From JAGPUQ01 sp050179115 (GTDB lineage: Bacteria; Pseudomonadota; Gammaproteobacteria; Pseudomonadales; Porticoccaceae), in the NCBI GenBank assembly GCA_050179115.1, contig JBFXFL010000009.1, positions 7,293 to 71,292 of the forward strand: a stretch of 64,000 bases of DNA. Reading direction: 5' to 3'. The notes under the pieces were generated by a model. The model ran no database searches. It was not told where the DNA came from and saw nothing but the letters and a program-made list of their open reading frames with translations. The position numbers were made by a program, and so were the translations under genes. Below, piece after piece: positions 1 through 7,654 of the stretch (positions are counted from its first letter, which is position 1; the number at the start of each line of letters is the position of its first letter).

Positions 1-1
1 A

Positions 2-1141
2 ATGCTCACCGGGCACAAGGCCTTCAACGCCGAGTCCATGCCCACGCTGATCCTGCAGATCATCCAGGAGGAGCCCGAGCCGATTCGCCGTCTGTGTCCC
101 GAGGTGCCGACGGGCTTGCAGGCCATCGTCAACAAGCTGCTGCAAAAGAAGCCCGAGAAGCGTTTTCAACGCGGACGCGATCTGCAGGAGGCGCTGGAAC
201 GCGAGCTGCGCAATTTGCAGGATGACGAAGAGGAACGGAACTATGTGCCGATCCAGGTCAAATGGACGGCCATTCTGGGCGGTGTCGTTGCCCTGGTGAT
301 GGCGATCAGTGCGTTCACCGTGTTTCACATCCAGACCCGGATGCTCACGGATCAGGTAGTGGGTTCCGGCGTTGCGCTCGCCACGTTCATTGCCTCGGAG
401 AGCGCGGTTCCCGTCCTGGGCGAGGACTGGATCGGTCTGGAATCCATTGCGGACGGCGCCGCGCGGCGCAATTCCTTCGCCTATATCACCCTGAGCGATC
501 ACGCGGGAACCGTGCGCGCGGCGACCGACAAGAGCCTGATCGGCAAGCCCCTGGCGCCGCCGGCGGACGCCGAACCGGTTGGAACCATCGAGGGCGTGGC
601 CGTGTCCACGGTCGTCCGCGATGGCAAGCCTCCCGTCTACAATTTCAATGTGCCGGTTCTGTTCAATGACACTCCGGTAGGTCGTCTCGATCTCGGCGTC
701 GGTCGGGAAAAGCTCGACGATGTCATGACGACAACCGGCAGGGTCATGATTGTGCTCGCGCTCACGGTCGTGTTGACCGTGCTGTTGATGGTGTATTTCT
801 TCAACAAACTGATGTCCCGCAACCTGTTGCTGATCAAGCGCTCATTGCTTGATCTTGCCGCGGGCAACCTCAGTCTGCGCATTTCGCGGAAGTGGCAGAA
901 TGAATTCGGTGTGGTCGCCTCCGCCTTCAACGCGCTCGCGGATATGGTGCAAAAGGCGATGGAGCGGGACTTGACCGACGAAGGTACTGCGGTGGAGCCC
1001 CCTGGCGTTGTCGATGCCCAGGCGCCCCGCGCAAGCGGGTCGGCGGCAGCCGTTGAGGCCGCGGGTACCGCCGCGGTTGCGAGTGGATCGCCGGTGGCAA
1101 ATCCCGATTTCACCATCATCGAGCCGAGGGCCGGGCAGTAG
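2..1141 (+). CDS. Membrane Ser/Thr protein kinase, C-terminal part, with sensor and HAMP domains (5' truncated)
   Basis: The reading frame is open at the window edge, so the N-terminal kinase lobe and most of the catalytic domain lie upstream. Visible residues 1-70 match the end of a Hanks-type Ser/Thr kinase: the GHKAF segment and the KKPEKRFQ helix (about 49-56) are typical of the last kinase subdomain. A short acidic linker follows, then a membrane segment (about 89-110), an extracytoplasmic region of about 135 residues with a Cache-like feel, a second membrane segment (about 248-267) and a HAMP-like region (about 268-320). The tail is rich in Ala, Gly, Pro and Ser. No output domain follows the HAMP, so the kinase itself is probably the output. 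The domain names are my reading of the residues; the external ligand is unknown. Confidence 0.8.
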   Translation: MLTGHKAFNAESMPTLILQIIQEEPEPIRRLCPEVPTGLQAIVNKLLQKKPEKRFQRGRDLQEALERELRNLQDDEEERNYVPIQVKWTAILGGVVALVMAISAFTVFHIQTRMLTDQVVGSGVALATFIASESAVPVLGEDWIGLESIADGAARRNSFAYITLSDHAGTVRAATDKSLIGKPLAPPADAEPVGTIEGVAVSTVVRDGKPPVYNFNVPVLFNDTPVGRLDLGVGREKLDDVMTTTGRVMIVLALTVVLTVLLMVYFFNKLMSRNLLLIKRSLLDLAAGNLSLRISRKWQNEFGVVASAFNALADMVQKAMERDLTDEGTAVEPPGVVDAQAPRASGSAAAVEAAGTAAVASGSPVANPDFTIIEPRAGQ

Positions 1142-1243
1142 CCGAGGGGTTGCTGGCGCCGGCACAAGCCGTCAACCCACGGACATTTGATGTCGCGGGT
1201 TGGCGGCTGAGTTTTCCGTTGGCGAGTGCTGACGACCGGTCGC

Positions 1244-2041
1244 TCAGCCGGCGGACACCGACCACACCAGCTTGCCGCCGATCGCCAGCAACACCACTGC
1301 CAGCAGCCCGCGCAGGAAGCCGTGGGGCAGGCTGGCGGAGAGCCGGGCGCCGAGCAGTACCGCGGGCAGCGAGCCCGCCAGCAAATTTCCCAGCAAATGA
1401 AAGTCCACATTGCCGAGCAACAGATGGCCGAAGCCCGCGAAGATCGCCAGCGGGATGGCATGCACGATGTCGGTGGCGATCAGGCGCGGGGGCGTCAGGC
1501 GCAGCGGGTAAATATAGGCGAGGAACACGGCCCCCAGCGCACCCGCACCGACCGACGTCAGCGTCACCAGGACGCCGAGCACTGCACCGGCGAGGACGGT
1601 GAGCGGCGGTTGCACGGCCTTGAAGTGGACGTCATCGGTGGTGCGCAGCCGCCGGCCCAAGGCGTGCAGGCGGTGTTGAAGCAGCAGACCGAGCGCGGTC
1701 AGCATCACGGCGCCGGCGATGGCGGTCTTGAGCAGTGCCACGGTGGATTCCGTCGGCGGATGCAGATGGACCCAGGCCAGCGTCGCCAGCGAGGCGGGAA
1801 GACTTCCGAGCCAGAGGCGTTTTGCCACCGACCAGTCGATCAGGCCGTAACCGTGGTGAACCCGGGTCGCGACCATTTTGGTGATGGCGGCAAACCACAG
1901 ATCGGTGCCGACGGCGGTCAGGGGGGCGACGCCGAACAGCAGAAGCAGCAGTGGCGTCATCAGCGCGCCGCCACCGACGCCGGTGAGGCCCACCAGCAGG
2001 CCGGTAAGCGCCCCTGAGCTGACCAGCAACCAATCAATCAC
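1244..2041 (-). CDS. TauE/SafE-family sulfite/organosulfonate exporter-like permease
   Basis: This is a hydrophobic protein of 265 residues with about eight membrane helices. It has the family's two-fold pseudo-repeat, including the Gly-rich GLTGVGGGALMTPLLL signature near the N-terminus and a second half beginning TVLAGAVLGVLVTLTSVGAG. TauE/SafE proteins are predicted anion or sulfonate exporters of the inner membrane; the substrate cannot be read here. I place the start at the GTG at 2041 because the conserved hydrophobic N-terminus begins there. The frame is open further upstream to 2212, but that extension is Arg/Pro-rich and unlike the family. It is convergent with the kinase gene and divergent from thrH. 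Confidence 0.82.
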   Translation of the reverse strand: MIDWLLVSSGALTGLLVGLTGVGGGALMTPLLLLLFGVAPLTAVGTDLWFAAITKMVATRVHHGYGLIDWSVAKRLWLGSLPASLATLAWVHLHPPTESTVALLKTAIAGAVMLTALGLLLQHRLHALGRRLRTTDDVHFKAVQPPLTVLAGAVLGVLVTLTSVGAGALGAVFLAYIYPLRLTPPRLIATDIVHAIPLAIFAGFGHLLLGNVDFHLLGNLLAGSLPAVLLGARLSASLPHGFLRGLLAVVLLAIGGKLVWSVSAG

Positions 2042-2397
2042 CGTTTGCGGCTCGCGGGAAAGTGGCGGAGTCTTCGTGGGTCGTTCACGGGCGGATTCCT
2101 GCGCAAATAAGCCAATAAAAAAGAGACCGCACGGTGGCAGACCAAAAGCGCGCCGGTTCCGGATATCCGATGGAGGCGGCTCAGGGCGGTGCCGGCGGCG
2201 TAAAGCGCGCAAGTGTCGCGCGGATAGAGCAATTCTTCCACCTCAAAATCGGTGCGGGGGAAACACCCAGCGCCACGTCCGTGGTTGCCTGTGGGTTGAA
2301 TTATCCGCGTACGCGATGCGCGCCGAGATGGTTTGCCCGCCCCCCGCGGGTTGGTTAGAGTAGCCGCCTTTCCCGCCCTGCACCCCTGGAGTTGCCT

Positions 2398-3015
2398 GTG
2401 GAAATCGCCTGTCTCGATCTCGAAGGAGTCCTGGTGCCGGAGATCTGGATCGCCTTTGCCGATGCCACCGGCATCCCCGAGCTGCGCGCCACCACCCGCG
2501 ATATTCCGGACTATGATCGATTGATGCGCCAGCGTCTGGCGCTTCTGAACCAGCACGGTCTGGGATTGCAGCAGATTCAGGACGTGATCGCGACACTCGC
2601 GCCACTGCCGGGTGCGGCGGAGTTTCTGCACTGGCTGCGCGAGCGTTTTCAGGTGTTGATTCTGTCGGATACCTTTTACGAGTTTGCGCAGCCCTTGATG
2701 CGGCAGCTCGGCTTTCCCGCGCTGCTGTGCCACCGGCTGGAAGTGGATGCGGCGGGGCGCGTGGTCGGCTATCGCCTGCGCCAGTCCAACCCCAAGCGGC
2801 AGGCGGTGCTCGCGCTGCAAACCCTCTATTACCGCACCATCGCCGCGGGCGACTCCTACAACGACACCACGATGCTCGCCCAGGCGGACGCGGGCATCCT
2901 GTTCCAGGCGCCGGCCAATGTGGTGGCGGAGTTTCCGCAGTTTCCCGCGGTCGCGACCTACGATGAGCTGAAACGCGCCTTTATTGCGGCGAGTGAGCGC
3001 GCGCTGGCGCTATAG
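2398..3015 (+). CDS. thrH: ThrH-type phosphoserine phosphatase / homoserine phosphotransferase
   Basis: This is a HAD-superfamily enzyme of 205 residues, the length of Pseudomonas ThrH. The nucleophile motif near the N-terminus reads CLDLEGVLVPE, with the ThrH-type Glu in place of the second Asp. Motif II is in LILSDTFYEF, and the Mg-binding motif is AGDSYNDTTML. ThrH proteins dephosphorylate phosphoserine and can move phosphate to homoserine, linking serine and threonine synthesis. The GTG at 2398 is preferred as start because GGAG ends six bases before it; a TTG at 2392 is too close to that site. It stands alone, followed by a short spacer and the convergent pabB. Confidence 0.88.
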   Translation: MEIACLDLEGVLVPEIWIAFADATGIPELRATTRDIPDYDRLMRQRLALLNQHGLGLQQIQDVIATLAPLPGAAEFLHWLRERFQVLILSDTFYEFAQPLMRQLGFPALLCHRLEVDAAGRVVGYRLRQSNPKRQAVLALQTLYYRTIAAGDSYNDTTMLAQADAGILFQAPANVVAEFPQFPAVATYDELKRAFIAASERALAL

Positions 3016-3050
3016 CGGCTTGTTGAAAAACTGCTGGCGGCGCGGGCGCA
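3016..3050. repeat. Possible single arm of a short inverted-repeat element
   Basis: From 3021 the sequence starts TGTTGAAAAA and continues into a GGCGGCG block. This resembles both arms of the inverted-repeat element at 42692-42823. Only one arm is visible here, squeezed between the thrH and pabB stop codons. It may be a degraded copy or chance similarity. Confidence 0.35.
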
Positions 3051-3055
3051 CCGGC

Positions 3056-4399
3056 TCAGGGACTCAGCGCCTGCATCAAGAGCTGAACTTTCATCAGGGA
3101 TTCCTGGTATTCCGCCTCCGGGTCGGAATCGGCCACGATGCCGCCTCCGCCCCAGCAGTGGATGCGGGCGCCATCGGCGACCAGGGTGCGGATCGCGATA
3201 TTGCTGTCCATGCGGCCGTGGGTCGATACATAGAAAATACTGCCGCAATAGAGCGCGCGCGCTACCGGCTCCAGCTCCGCGATGATTTCCATGGCGCGTT
3301 TCTTGGGTGCGCCGGTGACGGAACCGCCCGGAAAACAGTTGGCCAGCAGATCGAGTGGGGTCTGGTCGGCGCGCAGCCGCCCGCTGACCGTGCTCACCAG
3401 ATGATGGACGTTGGCAAAGCTTTCGAGCGCGAACAGTTGCGGCACCGCGATCGATCCCGGTACACAGGATTTACCCAGATCGTTGCGCAGCAGATCCACG
3501 ATCATCAGGTTCTCGGCGCGGTCCTTGGCACTGGTTTGCAGCCGGTGGGCCAGTTCGGCGTCCTCCGCGGCGGTACGTCCCCGCGCGATGGTGCCCTTGA
3601 TCGGGCGCGTCTCCACCCCATCTCCTTCAACGCGCAAAAACCGCTCGGGTGAGAAGCTGAGCACCAGGTCGTCTTCCGTGGCGAGATAGGCGCTGAACGG
3701 CGAGGGCAACAGCGCGCGCAACCGGCAGTACGCCTGCCAGGGATCGCCGGCATAGGTGGCGCTGAAATGTTGCGCGTAGTTGACCTGATAGCAGTCGCCG
3801 GCGGCGAGATAGTCCAGGATGCGGGCGATGTCGGCGCGGTAGCGCAGCCTGGACGTGGTGGCGATAAACGGGGCCTCCAGCGCAAACCCGGTCGCCTTGG
3901 TGTTAGGTCGCGCGGGTGCTGCCCGGCAGCGTTTTTCGATATCCCGCTGCAGCGCCGGCGGGCAAGCCGGATGGAACACCAGCATTGCACGCTGCGTCTG
4001 GTGATCGACGATGGCCGCCCAGGCATAAAAGCCGATGCGCAGCGCCGGCAGCCGGGTGATCTCCGGGGCGCGCTGTGTGACAGCCTGAAGTTCCATGCCC
4101 AGGCCATAGCCCAGCCAGCCGATCAGGCCGCCCCGGAAGGGCAGGGTTGCGCCGGGCGATTCCGGCACCCCCGGCACGGAGAATTCGGCCAGCAACGCGG
4201 CGGCATCGGTCAAGGCTGCGACGCCCTGGCCGGCGCGCGCGGTCAACATCCGCAGCGGCGCGGCGCTGATGATGTCGAACCGACCCGTACTGGAATGCGG
4301 GCGGCCGCTGTCCAGCCACACCGGGCTCGGCAGGTCGCGCACTGCCGCGAGCAACGGTGCCGCGTCGGTGCGATAGTCGAGTTCCTGGATCGCGGTCAT
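3056..4399 (-). CDS. pabB: Aminodeoxychorismate synthase component I
   Basis: This chorismate-utilising enzyme has 447 residues. It carries the PabB-type PIKGT motif, whose Lys separates PabB from the PIAGT of anthranilate synthase. It also has GDCYQVNYAQ, SFSPERFL, DLLRNDLGK and the C-terminal GGSVTGAPKKRAMEII block. It converts chorismate and glutamine-derived ammonia to 4-amino-4-deoxychorismate in folate synthesis, normally with a PabA glutaminase, which is not in this window. The start is the ATG at 4399, matching the family N-terminus (MTAIQELDY). The frame stays open for another 250 codons upstream, but that stretch overlaps the opposite-strand rraA-like gene and is not coding. Confidence 0.92.
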   Translation of the reverse strand: MTAIQELDYRTDAAPLLAAVRDLPSPVWLDSGRPHSSTGRFDIISAAPLRMLTARAGQGVAALTDAAALLAEFSVPGVPESPGATLPFRGGLIGWLGYGLGMELQAVTQRAPEITRLPALRIGFYAWAAIVDHQTQRAMLVFHPACPPALQRDIEKRCRAAPARPNTKATGFALEAPFIATTSRLRYRADIARILDYLAAGDCYQVNYAQHFSATYAGDPWQAYCRLRALLPSPFSAYLATEDDLVLSFSPERFLRVEGDGVETRPIKGTIARGRTAAEDAELAHRLQTSAKDRAENLMIVDLLRNDLGKSCVPGSIAVPQLFALESFANVHHLVSTVSGRLRADQTPLDLLANCFPGGSVTGAPKKRAMEIIAELEPVARALYCGSIFYVSTHGRMDSNIAIRTLVADGARIHCWGGGGIVADSDPEAEYQESLMKVQLLMQALSP

Positions 4400-4516
4400 G
4401 GCGCGCCCTGCGAAAGCGCGCAGCCTAGACTTCCCGCCCGGCGCTGGCAACGCGTCGCGTCCGCATCCCGGTGCGCGTTTATACTGACCGGCCCGAAACC
4501 CCGACGAGGATTCTCC

Positions 4517-5011
4517 ATGGCGAGCGCACCCTACGACCTGACGCCGGATCTGTGCGACAAGCATCCTGAAGTGCGGGTGCTGGAGCCGATGCTTTCGAAT
4601 TTCGGTGGGCGACCCGTGTTCGGTGGCGAGATCGTTACCCTGAAGTGTTTCGAGGACAACTCCCTGATCAAGGACCAGCTCGGCAAGCCCGGCAACGGCA
4701 GGGTGCTGGTCGTGGATGGCGGCGGCTCGCTGCGCCGCGCATTGCTGGGCGACATGATCGGCGCCAGCGCGGTCAAAAACGGCTGGGCGGGCGTCATCAT
4801 CTACGGCTGCGTGCGCGATGTCTGTGAATTGTCGGGGCTCGATCTCGGCGTACAGGCGCTGGCCGCGATACCGGTCAAAACCGAGCGCAAGGGCGTCGGC
4901 GAGCTGAATGTCCCGGTGACCTTTGGCGGTGTGACCTTCAATCCCGGTGAATTTGTCTACGCCGACGATAACGGGGTGGTGGTGTCCGCGAACCAGCTTG
5001 CCATTGACTGA
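4517..5011 (+). CDS. rraA: RraA-family protein (regulator of RNase E activity A-like)
   Basis: The protein has 164 residues, close to E. coli RraA (161). Conserved blocks are the GGEIVTLKCFEDN region, VVDGGGSLRRALLGD and the NGWAGVIIYGCVRD motif. RraA binds RNase E and inhibits mRNA decay in enterobacteria. Relatives in the same fold act as hydroxy-oxoadipate/oxaloacetate aldolases, so enzymatic activity is the alternative. The ATG at 4517 has GAGGA just upstream (4506-4510). It is divergent from pabB and convergent with the phosphatase. Confidence 0.85.
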   Translation: MASAPYDLTPDLCDKHPEVRVLEPMLSNFGGRPVFGGEIVTLKCFEDNSLIKDQLGKPGNGRVLVVDGGGSLRRALLGDMIGASAVKNGWAGVIIYGCVRDVCELSGLDLGVQALAAIPVKTERKGVGELNVPVTFGGVTFNPGEFVYADDNGVVVSANQLAID

Positions 5012-5057
5012 GCGCGAAGCCGGCCGCGGAGCGTGCGCTGATCCTGAGCACCCCGGA

Positions 5058-5831
5058 TCAGCTCTGGGGCAGGGTGAAACGTCGCGCCAGTTGCGTGCGC
5101 TCCGCCGGCCCCATGCCCAGATCCCTGTGCAGGAACCTGTCCATGCCACCGGCTTCGCGGTTGATCAGATCGAACGCGACGTTCAGGTATTGGGGGCGTG
5201 CGTCCAGAATCGGCAGCACGATTTCGCGGTCCACGGGCAGTCCCTGTGCGTTGAAGAATTGTTCGAACTTGCCGATGGCCGCGTCCTCGTCGGCGTAGGC
5301 GACCGCAGACAGCAGGTAGTCGGCCTGCACCTGATCCGGCAGGACGTCGAGCGCCGACAGCAGCAGTGCGGAGGCGATGCCGGCACGATCCTTGCCGAAA
5401 GAACACATCACCAGAGCGCCGCCGTGACCTTCCGTCATGTGCTTGAACATGGCGCGGTAGCCGGGTACTTCCTCCCGGGTCAGCTCGCGATAGCGATCGC
5501 CCATGATCTTCTCGGCACCCGCCGGCGTCAGCCCTTCCGCCAGCAGCATGTTCCAGAGGTTCTCGACGCTGGCCACCAGCATGCCCAGCTCGACCACGGC
5601 GACGTCGGCGGCCACGGCCAGCGGATTTTTCTCGCGCTCGATCGGGCTGCGAAAATCGTAGACGGTGGTGATGCCGAGCTGGTCGAAGGTCGCCTGCACC
5701 TCGGCGGCGGGCGCATTGATGTAGCCCGAGCGATACAGGCGATCCGCCCGGGTGAGCGCTCCGGCGCCGGTCCGATAGCCACCCATATGGCGAAAATTGC
5801 TGGTTTTCCCCAGCGTAAAAAAGCGTTCCAT
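5058..5831 (-). CDS. Protein-tyrosine/serine phosphatase family protein (DSP-like)
   Basis: This cytosolic protein of 257 residues has a bacterial tyrosine phosphatase layout: an N-terminal NFRHMGGYRT block, a YDFRSPIERE block around 58-67, and a phosphate-binding loop CSFGKDRAG with Cys143 and Arg149. The residue before the nucleophile is Met where the family usually has His, so activity could be altered. The start at the ATG at 5831 is supported by a GAGG site and by the family-like MERFFTLG opening; a longer frame to 5915 has no good ribosome site. It is divergent from the CrtC-like/APH operon and shares its 216-bp upstream region. The substrate is unknown. Confidence 0.8.
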   Translation of the reverse strand: MERFFTLGKTSNFRHMGGYRTGAGALTRADRLYRSGYINAPAAEVQATFDQLGITTVYDFRSPIEREKNPLAVAADVAVVELGMLVASVENLWNMLLAEGLTPAGAEKIMGDRYRELTREEVPGYRAMFKHMTEGHGGALVMCSFGKDRAGIASALLLSALDVLPDQVQADYLLSAVAYADEDAAIGKFEQFFNAQGLPVDREIVLPILDARPQYLNVAFDLINREAGGMDRFLHRDLGMGPAERTQLARRFTLPQS

Positions 5832-5905
5832 CCCCCAGTTCCTCTCAAAAGGTGGCGTGAACGCCCGACTGTAGCAGACCGGGGTGCAGGCGTTCTCTGG
5901 CGCGC

Positions 5906-5935
5906 TTGACCGCATCGCACCGGATCGACTAGTTT
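5906..5935 (+). promoter_or_regulatory. Predicted sigma-70 promoter for the CrtC-like/APH operon
   Basis: A TTGACC -35 hexamer (5906-5911) is followed 18 bp later by TAGTTT (5930-5935). The -10 is weak, so this is a moderate prediction. It faces the 6048 gene and leaves a leader of about 105 nt. Confidence 0.4.
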
Positions 5936-5941
5936 ACGATC

Positions 5942-5973
5942 CGTTCATGACAATAATGATTCGTTCTCATGAC
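5942..5973 (+). promoter_or_regulatory. Direct repeat, possible operator
   Basis: CGTTCATGAC (5942-5951) recurs as CGTTCTCATGAC (5962-5973). The CGTTC starts are exactly 20 bp apart, about two helical turns, and each unit contains the palindrome TCATGA. The repeat lies over the predicted transcription start of the operon, where a repressor would act. Confidence 0.4.
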
Positions 5974-6047
5974 GCAAGCCGGGCGCTACCGCGTTGCGCG
6001 CGGAATCGCCGCCACAGTCGCATCCACACCCCGCTCAGGAGCAGCAT

Positions 6048-7007
6048 GTGATCACTGCACAGGACATGTATTTTCATCCCCCCACATCGGACCACTACAC
6101 CTGGGCCGAGACCAACTATTTCGGTTTCTATGTACCCGAGGCGAACCTCCATGTGGGCGCCTATGTACAGGCCAAGCCCAATCTGGGCGCGGTGATGTCG
6201 AGTGTGACCATTTTCGACGGCTTCTCCAACACGCCCCACGAGATCAACTACTTCGACTGCCATGTGCATCTGCCGATGCCCAAGGGCAACCTCGACGACT
6301 TCGCGCTCAACAACGGCCTGGCGATCAAGTGCACCAAGCCGGTGATGGACTACGCCATCCGCTTCGACGGTGGCCAGGGAGTCAGCTTTGACGTGACCTA
6401 CACCGCGCTGATGGAGCCCTACGACATTCACGACGCGAACATGGATCCGCTGGCCGGCGCGCAGCTCGAAGGCGATACCGTCAGTGCGCACGCCTACGCC
6501 GGGCACTGGGACCAGTCGGGTCGCGTGCGCGGGTCGCTCAACCTGCGCGGCAAGCATTATGCGATTGATTGCGTTGCCAGCATGGATCACAGCTGGGGTC
6601 TGCGCGATGAACGCGCCCTCAAGAATTTCTGCTGGATGAACGCCAATTTCACGGATGACTCGAGCATTCACTGCATCTGGCTGATGGACCCCAAACAGCT
6701 CGATTGCTACCCGACCATCGCCCACGGCTATGTGCGCGAGGGCAACAAGGTCTACGGCATCAAGGGAGGCACCGGGAAGGTGCGCCGCAACGGCTTTCTG
6801 CATCAGTTTTTCGATCTTGAAGTGGAAGATGTACGCGGCAAGGTCCACGAGTTCACCGGCACCGCGATGACCGCCAATCCCTGGATTCCCTGGCCGCAGA
6901 TGTATCTGAGCCACGCGTTCGTGCGCTGGGATCGCGGTGGCGTGATCGGCTGGGGCGAAGTCCAGGATCTGTGCAAGGAAGAATTCAACAGCAAACTGCC
7001 CGTATAA
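6048..7007 (+). CDS. CrtC/hydroxyneurosporene synthase-like protein (DUF7064/DUF7065 type), function unknown
   Basis: The product has 319 residues. It has no signal peptide or membrane helix and is rich in beta-strand-like stretches with many Trp, Tyr and His residues, for example MDHSWGLRDERALKNFCWMN and the closing RWDRGGVIGWGEVQD. The pattern resembles CrtC-like double-lipocalin/beta-barrel proteins that bind or hydrate terpenoid or lipid substrates; the assignment rests on recalled family features and is tentative. The start is the GTG at 6048, preceded by AGGAG with six-base spacing. It is the first gene of a four-gene plus-strand run with an unknown protein and two APH-type kinases, which suggests processing of a lipophilic hydroxylated compound. 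No catalytic residues can be named. Confidence 0.55.
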   Translation: MITAQDMYFHPPTSDHYTWAETNYFGFYVPEANLHVGAYVQAKPNLGAVMSSVTIFDGFSNTPHEINYFDCHVHLPMPKGNLDDFALNNGLAIKCTKPVMDYAIRFDGGQGVSFDVTYTALMEPYDIHDANMDPLAGAQLEGDTVSAHAYAGHWDQSGRVRGSLNLRGKHYAIDCVASMDHSWGLRDERALKNFCWMNANFTDDSSIHCIWLMDPKQLDCYPTIAHGYVREGNKVYGIKGGTGKVRRNGFLHQFFDLEVEDVRGKVHEFTGTAMTANPWIPWPQMYLSHAFVRWDRGGVIGWGEVQDLCKEEFNSKLPV

Positions 7008-7083
7008 CCATACGAAACACCGGACCGGCCCCGCCGGTCCCGACCACTCATCGGCGAATGAACGACCAGTCAAGGGGGTAGCC

Positions 7084-7653
7084 ATGGGTCCGGAGATGTC
7101 CCAGTTTTTGTCCGGCATGAAGAAAACCATGGAGCAGGTGGTGTTGCCGAACCTGACCGACCGCTTTGCCCAGGAGCAGGCGGGCATCGTGGCCGCCACG
7201 CTTGGATTTCTGGAGCAGATTCACGACAAGGTGTTCCACTACGAACTGCTGGAAAACCATCTCTACAAGAATCTGCTGAACGAAGTGGTGGCGGTGCTCG
7301 ATGGTGCGACTCCGCCACAGCACGAAGTGGCCGTCACCCTCGCGGCACTGCGCGAGCACGTGATGTCCGACCCTGACGGCAGCGAGATGCATCTGCGGCC
7401 CTACCATTATGTGCGCAGCACCAACGAGACCATGAAGGAACACCTGTGTACCCTCATCCGCAACCAGCCGGAGCTGCCCGGCCCGGTGCGCGAAGCCTTC
7501 GATAACCTGTTGCGCCCTTTCTTCCGCGAACTCGAAGTACGCGAGCGGGCCTGGGTGAAACCGCTGGGCTTCGATGCCAAGGCCGACGAGCTGCCCGATA
7601 TCGAGGAGCTGCTCTACAGCGACGGTAAACTTCGACTTCCGGGTGCCGGCTGA
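7084..7653 (+). CDS. Conserved-looking protein of unknown function (189 aa)
   Basis: I do not recognise this protein. It is soluble, mostly helical by composition, acidic, and has no signal peptide, Cys cluster or obvious catalytic motif. A His-rich patch (MHLRPYHYVRS) lies near residue 105. The ATG at 7084 follows a strong GGGGG site. Its TGA (7651-7653) is one base before the ATG of the first APH kinase (7655), so the two are surely co-transcribed and probably translationally coupled. That arrangement suggests an accessory or partner protein for the kinase, in the way LvaB accompanies the kinase LvaA in levulinate catabolism; this is analogy only. Confidence 0.7.
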   Translation: MGPEMSQFLSGMKKTMEQVVLPNLTDRFAQEQAGIVAATLGFLEQIHDKVFHYELLENHLYKNLLNEVVAVLDGATPPQHEVAVTLAALREHVMSDPDGSEMHLRPYHYVRSTNETMKEHLCTLIRNQPELPGPVREAFDNLLRPFFRELEVRERAWVKPLGFDAKADELPDIEELLYSDGKLRLPGAG

Positions 7654-7654
7654 G

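Noticed and set aside
4400..5149. N-terminal extension of pabB to about 697 residues
   Set aside because: The extra 250 codons lie opposite the rraA-like gene and look like its shadow; the PabB family N-terminus begins at 4399.
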